Shown one piece after another: positions 1 to 5,017 of a stretch of DNA of 5,017 bases. The notes below the pieces were generated by a model. That model had not been told where the DNA came from and searched no databases. It was given only the letters and a program-made list of their open reading frames with translations. This DNA is from Candidatus Latescibacterota bacterium. Lineage in GTDB: Bacteria > Krumholzibacteriota > Krumholzibacteriia > WVZY01 > JAKEHA01. Positions within the stretch are counted from its first letter, which is position 1, and each line of letters starts with the position of its first letter. The DNA lies in NCBI GenBank assembly GCA_022615275.1, contig JAKEHA010000099.1, forward strand, positions 1 to 5,017, written 5' to 3'. The translations under genes and the position numbers were made by a program.

Positions 1-198
1 GAAGTCGTCCGTCTCTCTGGAGACCTGATGCAGGTGCGACGCCTCTTTCGCCGACTCGCGAAGAACGGCCCCGTGCGATCCTGCTACGAAGCCTCCGGCG
101 CTGGCTTCGTGCTTCACCGCGTGCTCGCGCGCGACGGCTTCTCCTGCGACGCCGCCGCAAGACCGGCGGCGGCGAGAACGCCGCAGATGAGTTGGTAG
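1..198 (+). pseudogene. IS110-family transposase, internal fragment
   Basis: Frame 1 is open from the left edge to TAG at 196-198. Its first 51 or so codons read like the N-terminal third of an IS110-family (DEDD/RuvC-like) transposase: EVVRLSGDLMQVRRLFRRLA, then GPVRSCYEASGAGFVLHRVL, then ARDGFSCD. In this family the Glu of CYEASG (codon 88-90) belongs to the DEDD catalytic set. GF.CD is normally followed by V.APSLIP and the KTDRRDA-like segment. Here it runs into AAARPAAARTPQMSW and stops, so homology ends near 150-155. The first catalytic Asp region would lie left of the window. The C-terminal Ser domain and the element's ends are absent, so the piece cannot be active as seen. The last 14 or so codons are probably not transposase sequence, because the opposite strand there encodes a signal peptide. 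The family call is from remembered motifs, not an alignment. Confidence 0.75.
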
Positions 199-212
199 GA
201 GGTCTTCTTCAT
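114..212 (-). pseudogene. Truncated secreted-protein gene: signal peptide only
   Basis: On the minus strand an ATG at 212-210 opens a 32-codon frame ending in TGA at 116-114. Its first 21 residues form a textbook Sec signal peptide: MKKTSYQ as the basic n-region, LICGVLAAAGL as the hydrophobic core, and AAA-S as a signal peptidase I site. The Cys at residue 10 is not in a lipobox. The residues that follow (SQEKPSRASTR) come from the antisense of the IS110 transposase fragment. The mature protein is therefore missing and its identity cannot be read. The likely junction is at about 150-160. A perfect GGAGGTGA Shine-Dalgarno lies upstream at 234-241. I infer a secreted-protein gene decapitated by an IS110-related insertion plus deletion. 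A mis-joined assembly would look the same. Confidence 0.55.
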
Positions 213-241
213 GTTTCACGGCACGATGCCGTGTCACCTCC
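213..241 (-). promoter_or_regulatory. Shine-Dalgarno separated from ATG by a hairpin
   Basis: Reading the minus strand, GGAGGTGA (241-234) perfectly complements the 16S 3' end but sits 21 bases from the ATG at 212. The intervening bases 233-217 form a perfect inverted repeat with 7-bp arms (CACGGCA at 217-223, TGCCGTG at 227-233) and a 3-base loop. If the hairpin folds, only the 4 unpaired bases 213-216 remain between its foot and the ATG, which would bring the ribosome site close to the start. Pairing and spacing are seen directly; the function is inferred. Confidence 0.45.
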
Positions 242-266
242 AGTTTGGTGCAGACGAATGAACCGA

Positions 267-282
267 GTCTCGAGAACGAGAC
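267..282. repeat. Short inverted repeat GTCTCG-4-CGAGAC
   Basis: Perfect 6-bp arms at 267-272 and 277-282 are separated by AGAA. It lies in the intergenic region about 26 bases upstream, in minus-strand sense, of the Shine-Dalgarno at 234-241. It could be a regulator half-site pair or a leader hairpin, but repeats this short also occur by chance. Confidence 0.25.
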
Positions 283-422
283 AAAGTGACGGAAGAAGAT
301 CGATCTCGAAGTTCGAAGTGGACTCCCCCCTTTCAACGCGGCACGCCGCGAGAAAAAGCAGCCACCCCGCCGCAGTCGACTGCAACAGGCCCGGGTCGAC
401 CGGCGCGGTGATGATACTTCGA

Positions 423-439
423 GATTCTAGGAAAGAATC
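423..439. repeat. Short inverted repeat GATTCT-5-AGAATC
   Basis: Perfect 6-bp arms at 423-428 and 434-439 surround AGGAA. The arms are AT-containing in a GC-rich genome. It may be a dyad operator, but there is no run of T after it, so it is not a terminator. A weaker 5-bp dyad (TGCCG/CGGCA, 458-470) follows. Confidence 0.25.
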
Positions 440-569
440 CTGACGCGACGCAGGACTTGCCGCAACGGCAGGCGGGGTCGGGTGGCGGTAGGGTTCAGAC
501 TTAACAAAAATGGCGTCGCCATCGCCGATTCTGGGAATCCATTCTCTTATGGATAGATTTCCTGGGATT

Positions 570-597
570 TCGACGTGGCGCACCGATGTGTTACAAT
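570..597 (+). promoter_or_regulatory. Probable extended -10 promoter for the 649-2774 unit
   Basis: TACAAT at 592-597 matches five of six positions of the TATAAT consensus. It is preceded by TG one base away (TGTTACAAT, 589-597), the extended -10 motif. A weak -35 (TCGACG, 570-575) lies 16 bases upstream. Transcription would start near 604, giving a leader of about 45 bases before the ATG at 649. No other equally good element is seen upstream of 649. The sigma-70-type reading is an inference. Confidence 0.45.
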
Positions 598-648
598 TAA
601 CGGCGTTACCTTCTCAGCAACGTCCTCAACCTACTCGAAAGGAACAGC

Positions 649-1098
649 ATGTATCGGCAGAAACTGGTGGGAGTGGCCTTCATCATTGCTGTTTTGGGAA
701 TCGGAAGCCTCGCGGTCCTGTCGACGGGTGGTTCGGACACGGTGCCCGTCACCGAGACGACCGCGACCAGCAACGTCGATGCAACGGCCCCCGGCGGCGC
801 GGCGCTGCGTGCGTATTTGGACCCGGAGACCGGCGAGATCGCGGTGGGTTTGGCACCCGCGGGCGCACCCGAGCTCGATCCCGACACGCAGAATGCGCTG
901 CGTCGCGACGACGACGGGTTGGTGCAGGTGCATCACGCCGACGGCTCGGTGTCGATGGATCTCCAGGGCCGGTATCAGAACGTCTCGATCGCGCATCGCA
1001 ACGCCGACGGCACGTTCACGGTGTGCACGGACAACACCGAAAGCGTGAAGCAGGCTCTGGACGGCAGCGCGGTGGATCACACGCCGGAGGTGAAGTGA
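649..1098 (+). CDS. Membrane-anchored hypothetical protein, coupled to downstream protease
   Basis: This 149-residue protein has no characterised function that I recognise. The ATG at 649 is chosen for the AAAGGA (638-643) five bases upstream and for the membrane segment directly after it. Residues 1-6 are the short basic cytoplasmic start (MYRQKL) and residues 7-24 form one hydrophobic helix (VGVAFIIAVLGIGSLAVL). A Thr/Ser-rich linker follows (residues 25-50). The exported domain of about 100 residues contains LDPETGE (57-63), a stretch of Asp (D87-D89) and ADGSVSMDLQGRYQNVSIA (97-115). One Cys (C126) lies near the end. There is no lipobox, so it is either an uncleaved anchor or a cleaved signal peptide. 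The TGA overlaps the ATG of the metalloprotease by one base, so the two are probably co-translated. I recall similar small proteins next to such PA-domain proteases in other bacteria, which suggests a helper, tether or inhibitor. That role is inference. Confidence 0.85.
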   Translation: MYRQKLVGVAFIIAVLGIGSLAVLSTGGSDTVPVTETTATSNVDATAPGGAALRAYLDPETGEIAVGLAPAGAPELDPDTQNALRRDDDGLVQVHHADGSVSMDLQGRYQNVSIAHRNADGTFTVCTDNTESVKQALDGSAVDHTPEVK

Positions 1099-2774
1099 TG
1101 CGTCGCGTCTTTGCTTTGAGCGCAGTACTTCTCCTCGCGTTCGCGCTCGCGGCCAACGCCGCGACGATCACCATCGTCAACGTGGATGGAGCCGGCGAGG
1201 GGTTCAACGACCCCACCGCGGCCGCGCCGGTGGGCGGCAACCCCGGCGTCACCATCGGGCAGCAGCGACTCAATGTTTTCCAGGAAGCGGCCAACATCTG
1301 GGGGGCACTGCTCCCGAGCGCGGTCGAGATTCGCGTGCAGGCGCAGTTCAACGCGCAGACGTGCGGCCCGACGTCCGGCGTCCTGGGCTCGGCGGGTCCC
1401 CTGCAGGTGTTTCGCGACTTCGCGGGAGCGGAGCTTCCCGCGACCTGGTACCACGTGGCGCTCGCCAACAAGCTGAACGGAGCCGACTTGAGCGGTAGCA
1501 ACGATATCAGCGCGACGTTCAACAGCCAGCTCGACGACGATCCCGCGTGTTTGGGCGGAGTCGGCTGGTACTACGGCTTCGACGGCAACGAGGGCGCCAG
1601 CATCGAGCTGTTGCCGGTCGTGCTGCACGAGCTGGGGCACGGCCTCGGCTTCAGCACCCTGGTCGGCTCCAGCGGCGCCGAGTCGGGCGGCTTCCAGGAT
1701 ATCTACGAGACGTTCATTCGCGACAACACGCTGGGGCTGACGTGGGACAACATGACGCAAGCGCAGCGCGCGGCGTCCGCGATCAACACCGACAACGTGG
1801 TGTGGAACGGCACCTTCGCGACCGCGCACGCGCCGCTCCAGTTGGGCAACGCGCCGACCGCATTCGTCAACAGCGGCGCCGGGCTGCCGGCGACCATCGC
1901 GCTGGGCTCGGCTTCGTTCGGGCCGCCGCTCGATCTCACCGGTGTGACCGGCGACGTCGTGCTGGTGGACGACGGGGTCGTGCCGGTGACGGACGCGTGC
2001 GAACCCCTCATCAACGGCGGGGCGATCGCGGGCAACATCGCGCTCATCGACCGCGGTACCTGCACCTTCGCGAGCAAGGCGGCTCTGGCGCAGGCCGCGG
2101 GTGCGATCGCGGTGATCATCGCGAACAACGTCGCGGGCGTCACACCCATCGCGCTCGGCGGCACCGACCCGAGCATCGTGATTCCGGTCGTGAGCGTAAC
2201 GCTGACGGATGGAAACGCGATCAAGGCGGCGTTGGGGGGCGGCGTGAACCTCACGCTGGCGCTCGACCCCGACGAGCTGGCGGGCGCGGACGCGAGCAAT
2301 CGCGTCAAGCTCTACGCGCCCAACCCGTACCAGGGGGGGTCGTCGATCTCGCACTGGGACGTGAGCGCGTTCCCGAACCTGCTGATGGAGCCCGCCATAA
2401 ACTCCAACCTATCGAGCGACGTCGATCTGACGCTGGCCCACTTCACCGACCTCGGTTGGTTGGACACCCTGCCGACGTCCGTGGACCGCGGCGGTCCGGC
2501 GATGGCGGTCCTCACGAACTACCCGAACCCGTTCAACCCGGCGACCACGATCAAGTACGTGCTCCCGTCGGCGCAAACCATCTCGCTTGCGATCTACGAT
2601 GTTCGCGGTCGACTCGTTCGTACACTCGAGAGCGGCGCGAGATCGAGTGGGCCGCACACGTCGTTATGGAACGGACGCGACGGCGCGGGCCGGGCGGTGG
2701 CGTCGGGTGTGTACTACGTTCGACTGGCGGGCGCGAGCGATGTGCTCACGCGCAAGGTCGTGATGCTGAAATAA
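1098..2774 (+). CDS. Secreted metzincin-like zinc metalloprotease with PA domain and C-terminal sorting-type domain
   Basis: This 558-residue protein is predicted to cleave proteins outside the cell. The ATG at 1098 is chosen because GGAGG (1086-1090) lies seven bases upstream and a signal peptide starts there (MRRVFALSAVLLLAFALAANAA). The frame stays open upstream to 510, but that part only shadows the 649 gene. The catalytic region begins with ITIVNVDGAGEGFNDP (24-39) and carries HELGHGLGF (177-185), giving zinc ligands H177 and H181 and catalytic E178. The usual metzincin H at position 11 is Thr187. SISHWD (416-421) with M430 eleven residues after H419 resembles the third ligand and Met-turn of leishmanolysin. 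A PA (protease-associated) domain fills about 275-390 (NIALIDRGTCTFASKAALA; C301/C322 likely disulfide). From 475 a FlgD-Ig/T9SS type A-like tail (NYPNPFNP...KVVMLK) ends the protein. It may direct type IX secretion or act only as an Ig-like domain. Protease function is strongly suggested; the substrate is unknown. Confidence 0.9.
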   Translation: MRRVFALSAVLLLAFALAANAATITIVNVDGAGEGFNDPTAAAPVGGNPGVTIGQQRLNVFQEAANIWGALLPSAVEIRVQAQFNAQTCGPTSGVLGSAGPLQVFRDFAGAELPATWYHVALANKLNGADLSGSNDISATFNSQLDDDPACLGGVGWYYGFDGNEGASIELLPVVLHELGHGLGFSTLVGSSGAESGGFQDIYETFIRDNTLGLTWDNMTQAQRAASAINTDNVVWNGTFATAHAPLQLGNAPTAFVNSGAGLPATIALGSASFGPPLDLTGVTGDVVLVDDGVVPVTDACEPLINGGAIAGNIALIDRGTCTFASKAALAQAAGAIAVIIANNVAGVTPIALGGTDPSIVIPVVSVTLTDGNAIKAALGGGVNLTLALDPDELAGADASNRVKLYAPNPYQGGSSISHWDVSAFPNLLMEPAINSNLSSDVDLTLAHFTDLGWLDTLPTSVDRGGPAMAVLTNYPNPFNPATTIKYVLPSAQTISLAIYDVRGRLVRTLESGARSSGPHTSLWNGRDGAGRAVASGVYYVRLAGASDVLTRKVVMLK

Positions 2775-2797
2775 GGCTCCATCGGCTCGAATAAGAG

Positions 2798-2834
2798 AAA
2801 ACGCCCGGTCGTCGCGAGACGGCCGGGCGTTTTT
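2798..2834. terminator. Bidirectional intrinsic terminator between convergent genes
   Basis: A 13-bp stem (2801-2813 with 2818-2830, one G-T pair) closes on GCGA, a GNRA tetraloop. It is flanked by AAA (2798-2800) and TTTT (2831-2834). On the plus strand the T run at 2830-2834 follows the stem; on the minus strand a shorter T run (complement of 2798-2801) does. It lies 23 bases after the protease stop and 27 bases from the amidohydrolase stop on the other strand, so it serves both. Confidence 0.93.
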
Positions 2835-3191
2835 CGTTTCTTCGAAGAGTATCGCGCGCCTTACGGACGCGACGCCGTTGCGCTCCCCGGGTGCCGGTGC
2901 GGCCGCGAGCTGTACTTTTGATACAAGCTCTCGTGCTTGTTGTTGGTCGAAATCTCGCGGCCGGCGATGATCACGTGGCGCACGCTCGTGGTGATCTCGA
3001 GCGGGCTGCCGTCGGTGACGATCACGTTCGCGATCTTCCCGGCCGCCAGCGTTCCCAGCCGGTCCGCGACGCCGAAGATCTCGGCGGGCCACACCGTTAG
3101 CGCCTTCATGGCATCCTCTTGCGACAAACCGAAGCCGGTGCCCATCGCCGCTTCGTACGGAATGGTGCGCGACGAATGCGCCCCCGACCCA

Positions 3192-3208
3192 CCGCCGCCG
3201 CCGCCGCC
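3192..3208. repeat. CCG trinucleotide tract encoding poly-Gly
   Basis: Five CCG units plus CC lie within the split amidohydrolase. On its coding strand they read as GGC/GGG/GGT-type codons within SGAGGGGGGGSGA (residues about 332-344). This is where the family's final strand and its Asp-containing loop would sit. Such tracts slip easily and may vary in length between strains. Confidence 0.8.
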
Positions 3209-3736
3209 CGCGCCGGACGCGAACGCGATGCGCACGCCGGCTTCGCACAGCGTGGCCGGGTTGGAATACGGGCGGTCGTAGGGATCGTCCTCTTGGCGCG
3301 GGAGGCTCTGCGTGCGCGAGAGGATCACCGGAATCTTCTTCTCGGCCAGAGTCTCCTTGACCTTCCACGCTTCGGCGCCGCCGGCCAGTATCATGGTGAG
3401 ACCGTTCTCGCCCGCGAAGGCGATCGCCGCTTCGATGTCGCGCTTGCTGTCCGCCTGGATAATGACGGGCTTCCTCCCTTCGAGGCACGCGGCGAGTGCC
3501 GCGAGCTTCTGGTCGGCGCCCGCGCGCGACCCATCGGCCCCCTTCGCTTGGGCGTAGTGGCGTGCGGCCGCCACCCACTCGCGCAGCTCGTTCTGCCGCT
3601 TGGTCGCTTCTTCTTTGGCGTCCTCGTAAGGCGTTTCCTTGAAGGTGAAGGTCGTCGAATCGAAGCGCCGCGTCACGATGCCGGGCCAGTTGATCACCAC
3701 CGCGACCGACGGGTCGATCGCCATCTCTTCGACCGT

Positions 3737-3739
3737 CTA
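3737..3739 (-). other. In-frame amber (TAG) codon at a conserved Trp position
   Basis: On the minus strand GGA TAG ACG GTC GAA GAG ATG reads DG-stop-TVEEM. Homologous sequence continues on both sides in the same frame, so one G-to-A change (TGG to TAG) explains it without an indel. The other intact genes here end in TGA, TAA and TGA, so TAG is not seen as a terminator of any intact gene in this window, though the sample is tiny. Confidence 0.85.
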
Positions 3740-4206
3740 TCCGTCCAGGTTGACGAGCGCGGACTGCCCGGTAATGACGCCTTCGCGCGTCGCGCGCGGC
3801 GAAACCAGCGCGTGCGTGATGCCGTTGGCGCGCGTGACCGGGATCAAATCGCTGGCGGGATGAATGGCGGTGGCAGCGTCGAGGTGCGGGTTGTACATGC
3901 CCATTTCGGCCTGATCGTTGGTCGCCGAGACGGCGTCGACTTCGATCAAACCCAGCGTGCACATCGCGTCGCACAGGCCCGGGTACACGTGCAGGCCGGC
4001 GGCGTTGATGCGCGTCGCGTCGGGCGGCACGCCCGCGTCGGCGCCGACCGCGACGATGACGCCGTTGTTGATCACCACGCGGCCCACGAAGGGAGCGGCC
4101 GTCATGCTGTGCACGGTGCCGCCTTCGATGACGAGCGTTTCCGCCAGCGCGGGCGCGGCCGAAGCCGCGAGTAATGCGAGAGTCACCAGAGCGGTACGGA
4201 AGCGGT

Positions 4207-5017
4207 TCATTCGTTGTCCTCCGCGCAGGTATAGGGTTCGTCGGCCCAGCGCACTTCCGGTGACGGCGCCGACTGCGCGCCGGCACCCGCGCCGGTCCCC
4301 TTCGCGTCGGCCTTCTGGCCCTTGCCCGCCATGCGCGCCTTGAGCGCGGCGATGGCCGTCTCGCGCGCCTGGTCCCATTCGATGTCGAAGTAGAGGTCGC
4401 CGTCGACGAAGGTCTTCTGCACGACCGAGTGCATGGAGAGCGGGTGGCCGTCGTACAACACCAAGTCGGCGTCCTTGCCCACCTCGATCGATCCGACGCG
4501 CTTGTCGATGCCCAGTTGCCGGGCCGGGTTCAGCGTGACGAGCTTCAGCGCGTCGACTTCGTTCATGCCGCCCCAGCGCACCGCCTTCGCGGCCTCCTGA
4601 TTCAGGTGACGCATTTCCTCGCCGCTGTCCGAGTTGATCGAGACCACGACACCGCGCTCGGTCATGAGGGCGGCGTTGTGCGGGATCGCCTCGTAGGCTT
4701 CCACCTTGTAGCCCCACCAATCCGAGAACGACGACGCGCCCGCGCCGTGCTCCGCGATCTCGTCGGCGACGCGGTAGCCTTCGAGCACGTGCTGCAACGT
4801 CGCCACGCGGAAGCCGAATTCCTCGGCCAGGCGCAGCAACTGCAGGATCTCGTCGGCGCGATAGCAATGCGAGTGCACCAACCGCTTGCCCTCGAGGATC
4901 TCGACCAAGGCCTCCATCTCCAAATCGCGACGCGGGAGCGTGGGCTTGATGCCGTTGCGCGCGCCCGCCTTGTACACGGCCCACTCGCGCTGGTACTCCT
5001 GCGCCTGGGTGAAGGCC
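4207..5017 (-). CDS. Amidohydrolase family protein, C-terminal 269 residues (5' end outside window)
   Basis: The frame runs in from the right edge with ...AFTQAQEYQREWAVYKAG and ends at TGA 4209-4207. No start is in view: the GTG at 4977 is internal, since family-like sequence continues upstream. It is a metal-dependent hydrolase of the amidohydrolase superfamily, of the type annotated as imidazolonepropionase-like; the substrate is not deducible. Visible motifs in order are PRRDLEMEALVEIL, LVHSHCYRADEIL (His codons 4875-4873 and 4869-4867), LQHVLEGY (metal His, 4791-4789), GAGASSFSDWWGYK, INSDSGE (metal/catalytic Asp, 4629-4627), NPARQLGID, VGSIEVGKDADLVLYDGHPLS and DGDLYFDIEW. The family's DAHSH motif would be beyond the edge. 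The end is a low-complexity Lys/Gly/Ala tail (MAGKGQKADAKGTGAGAGAQ) then EPYTCAEDNE. It overlaps the next gene by ATGA, so the two are an operon. By analogy with its partner it is probably exported. Confidence 0.92.
   Translation of the reverse strand, partial: AFTQAQEYQREWAVYKAGARNGIKPTLPRRDLEMEALVEILEGKRLVHSHCYRADEILQLLRLAEEFGFRVATLQHVLEGYRVADEIAEHGAGASSFSDWWGYKVEAYEAIPHNAALMTERGVVVSINSDSGEEMRHLNQEAAKAVRWGGMNEVDALKLVTLNPARQLGIDKRVGSIEVGKDADLVLYDGHPLSMHSVVQKTFVDGDLYFDIEWDQARETAIAALKARMAGKGQKADAKGTGAGAGAQSAPSPEVRWADEPYTCAEDNE

Larger units (their letters stand above)
213..648. other. Intergenic region between divergent starts
   Basis: This stretch lies between the minus-strand signal-peptide start and the plus-strand start at 649. 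I see no credible gene in it. The open frames at 192-443 (+) and 209-583 (-) have no family-like sequence and overlap signals of the real genes. It should hold the promoters of both flanking units. Contents I can support are the SD/hairpin at 213-241, short inverted repeats at 267-282, 423-439 and 458-470, and an extended -10 promoter near 570-597. From about 500 on it is richer in A and T than the coding parts, as expected for a promoter region. Confidence 0.6.
2861..4210 (-). pseudogene. Exported amidohydrolase-superfamily pseudoenzyme, split by in-frame amber codon
   Basis: The ATG at 4210-4208 has GGAGGA (4222-4217) six bases upstream and overlaps the preceding gene by ATGA. A signal peptide comes first (MNRFRTALVTLALLAASAAPALA, cut near residue 23), then the amidohydrolase start (LVIEGGTVHSM, VYPGLCDA). 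Reading stops at TAG (3739-3737, codon 158) and the same frame continues with TVEEMAIDPSVAVV to TAA at 2861, 449 codons in all. The family usually has DGW(T/W)xEEM here, so TGG became TAG. Metal ligands are absent throughout: the HxH place is M83-C-T85 (DAMCTLGL), the later His places align with Q252 and G277, and no Asp stands at the final site (FASGAGG). Related tandem amidohydrolases often have such an HxH-less member, so this loss is ancestral rather than damage. The C-terminus keeps ALTVWPAEIFGV, GKIANVIVTDG and LYQKYSSRP. As read, the products are a 157-residue secreted stub and possibly a fragment from ATG 3724, which has no good ribosome site. Read-through, recent mutation and sequencing error are all possible. 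Confidence 0.8.

Noticed and set aside
217..282. Inverted repeats as IS110 ends, a bridge-RNA region or a CRISPR-like array
   Set aside because: The repeats are short, unrelated to each other and not regularly spaced, and they lie outside the transposase homology; nothing links them to the element.
510..1097. Upstream in-frame extension of the metalloprotease to an ATG at 510
   Set aside because: It overlaps the 649 gene in another frame, is Arg/Gly-rich low-quality sequence, and would bury the clear signal peptide and SD at 1098.
1077..2354. 425-codon open frame antisense to the metalloprotease
   Set aside because: It is Arg-rich with no motifs and is a typical GC-rich shadow of a real gene; the plus strand carries recognisable domains throughout.
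1547..2794. Long plus-strand frame overlapping the metalloprotease
   Set aside because: Arg/Gly/Ala-rich shadow frame without recognisable protein sequence; it also reads past the protease stop only by chance.
3724..3740. Independent gene starting at ATG 3724 after the amber codon
   Set aside because: GAAGAG abuts the ATG with no spacing, so there is no usable ribosome site, and the frame continues mid-domain from the upstream part; a split gene fits better.
3119..4174. 351-codon plus-strand frame antisense to the split amidohydrolase
   Set aside because: No motifs and Arg/Val/His-biased composition; it is the antisense of family-like coding sequence.
2664..4286. 540-codon minus-strand frame across the amidohydrolase region
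   Set aside because: Very Arg-rich shadow that crosses the terminator and overlaps the real amidohydrolase frame, which has family motifs.
4210..4984. Single fused protein running from 4984 through the N-terminal part of the split amidohydrolase
   Set aside because: The upstream part of this frame is an Arg-rich shadow. The true upstream gene lies in another frame and ends at 4207, with an SD and a signal peptide starting the next gene at 4210.

Overview
This is a GC-rich bacterial chromosomal window with no RNA gene, CRISPR array or complete mobile element. The best taxonomic clue is the C-terminus of the secreted metalloprotease at 1098-2774. It ends in a FlgD-Ig-like, T9SS-type domain (YPNPFNP, IYDVRGRLVRTL, SGVYYVRL, then a terminal basic KVVMLK). 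Such tails are typical of secreted proteins in high-GC relatives of the FCB group, such as Eisenbacteria, Krumholzibacteriota and Latescibacterota. That assignment is an inference from one domain and codon composition, not from a marker gene.

Layout. Positions 1 to about 155 hold an internal piece of an IS110-family transposase. It runs off the left edge and loses its homology abruptly. Immediately beyond, on the minus strand, positions 212 down to about 150 encode a convincing signal peptide whose gene is cut off at the transposase remnant. Positions 213-648 are non-coding and lie between divergent starts. They contain a perfect Shine-Dalgarno, a hairpin, other short inverted repeats and a plausible extended -10 promoter. 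On the plus strand follow a 149-residue membrane-anchored protein of unknown function (649-1098) and, overlapping it by one base (TGATG), a 558-residue secreted zinc metalloprotease (1098-2774). The protease has HELGHGLGF, a PA domain, a late SISHWD...LLM segment and the C-terminal tail. A strong bidirectional terminator (2798-2834) separates this unit from a convergent minus-strand pair.

The minus-strand pair encodes two exported amidohydrolase-superfamily proteins that overlap by ATGA. The upstream one (4207 to beyond 5017) is catalytically complete in its visible C-terminal half. The downstream one (2861-4210) lacks every metal ligand I could align, so it looks like a pseudoenzyme partner. 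It is also interrupted by an in-frame amber codon at 3737-3739, where the family has tryptophan.

The two cassettes look unrelated in pathway: extracellular proteolysis on one side, hydrolysis by secreted or periplasmic amidohydrolases on the other. The points most worth checking are the amber codon, the transposase/signal-peptide junction, the metzincin with a PA domain inside its metal-binding region, and the coupled small membrane protein. I see no clear new defence or mobile system here.
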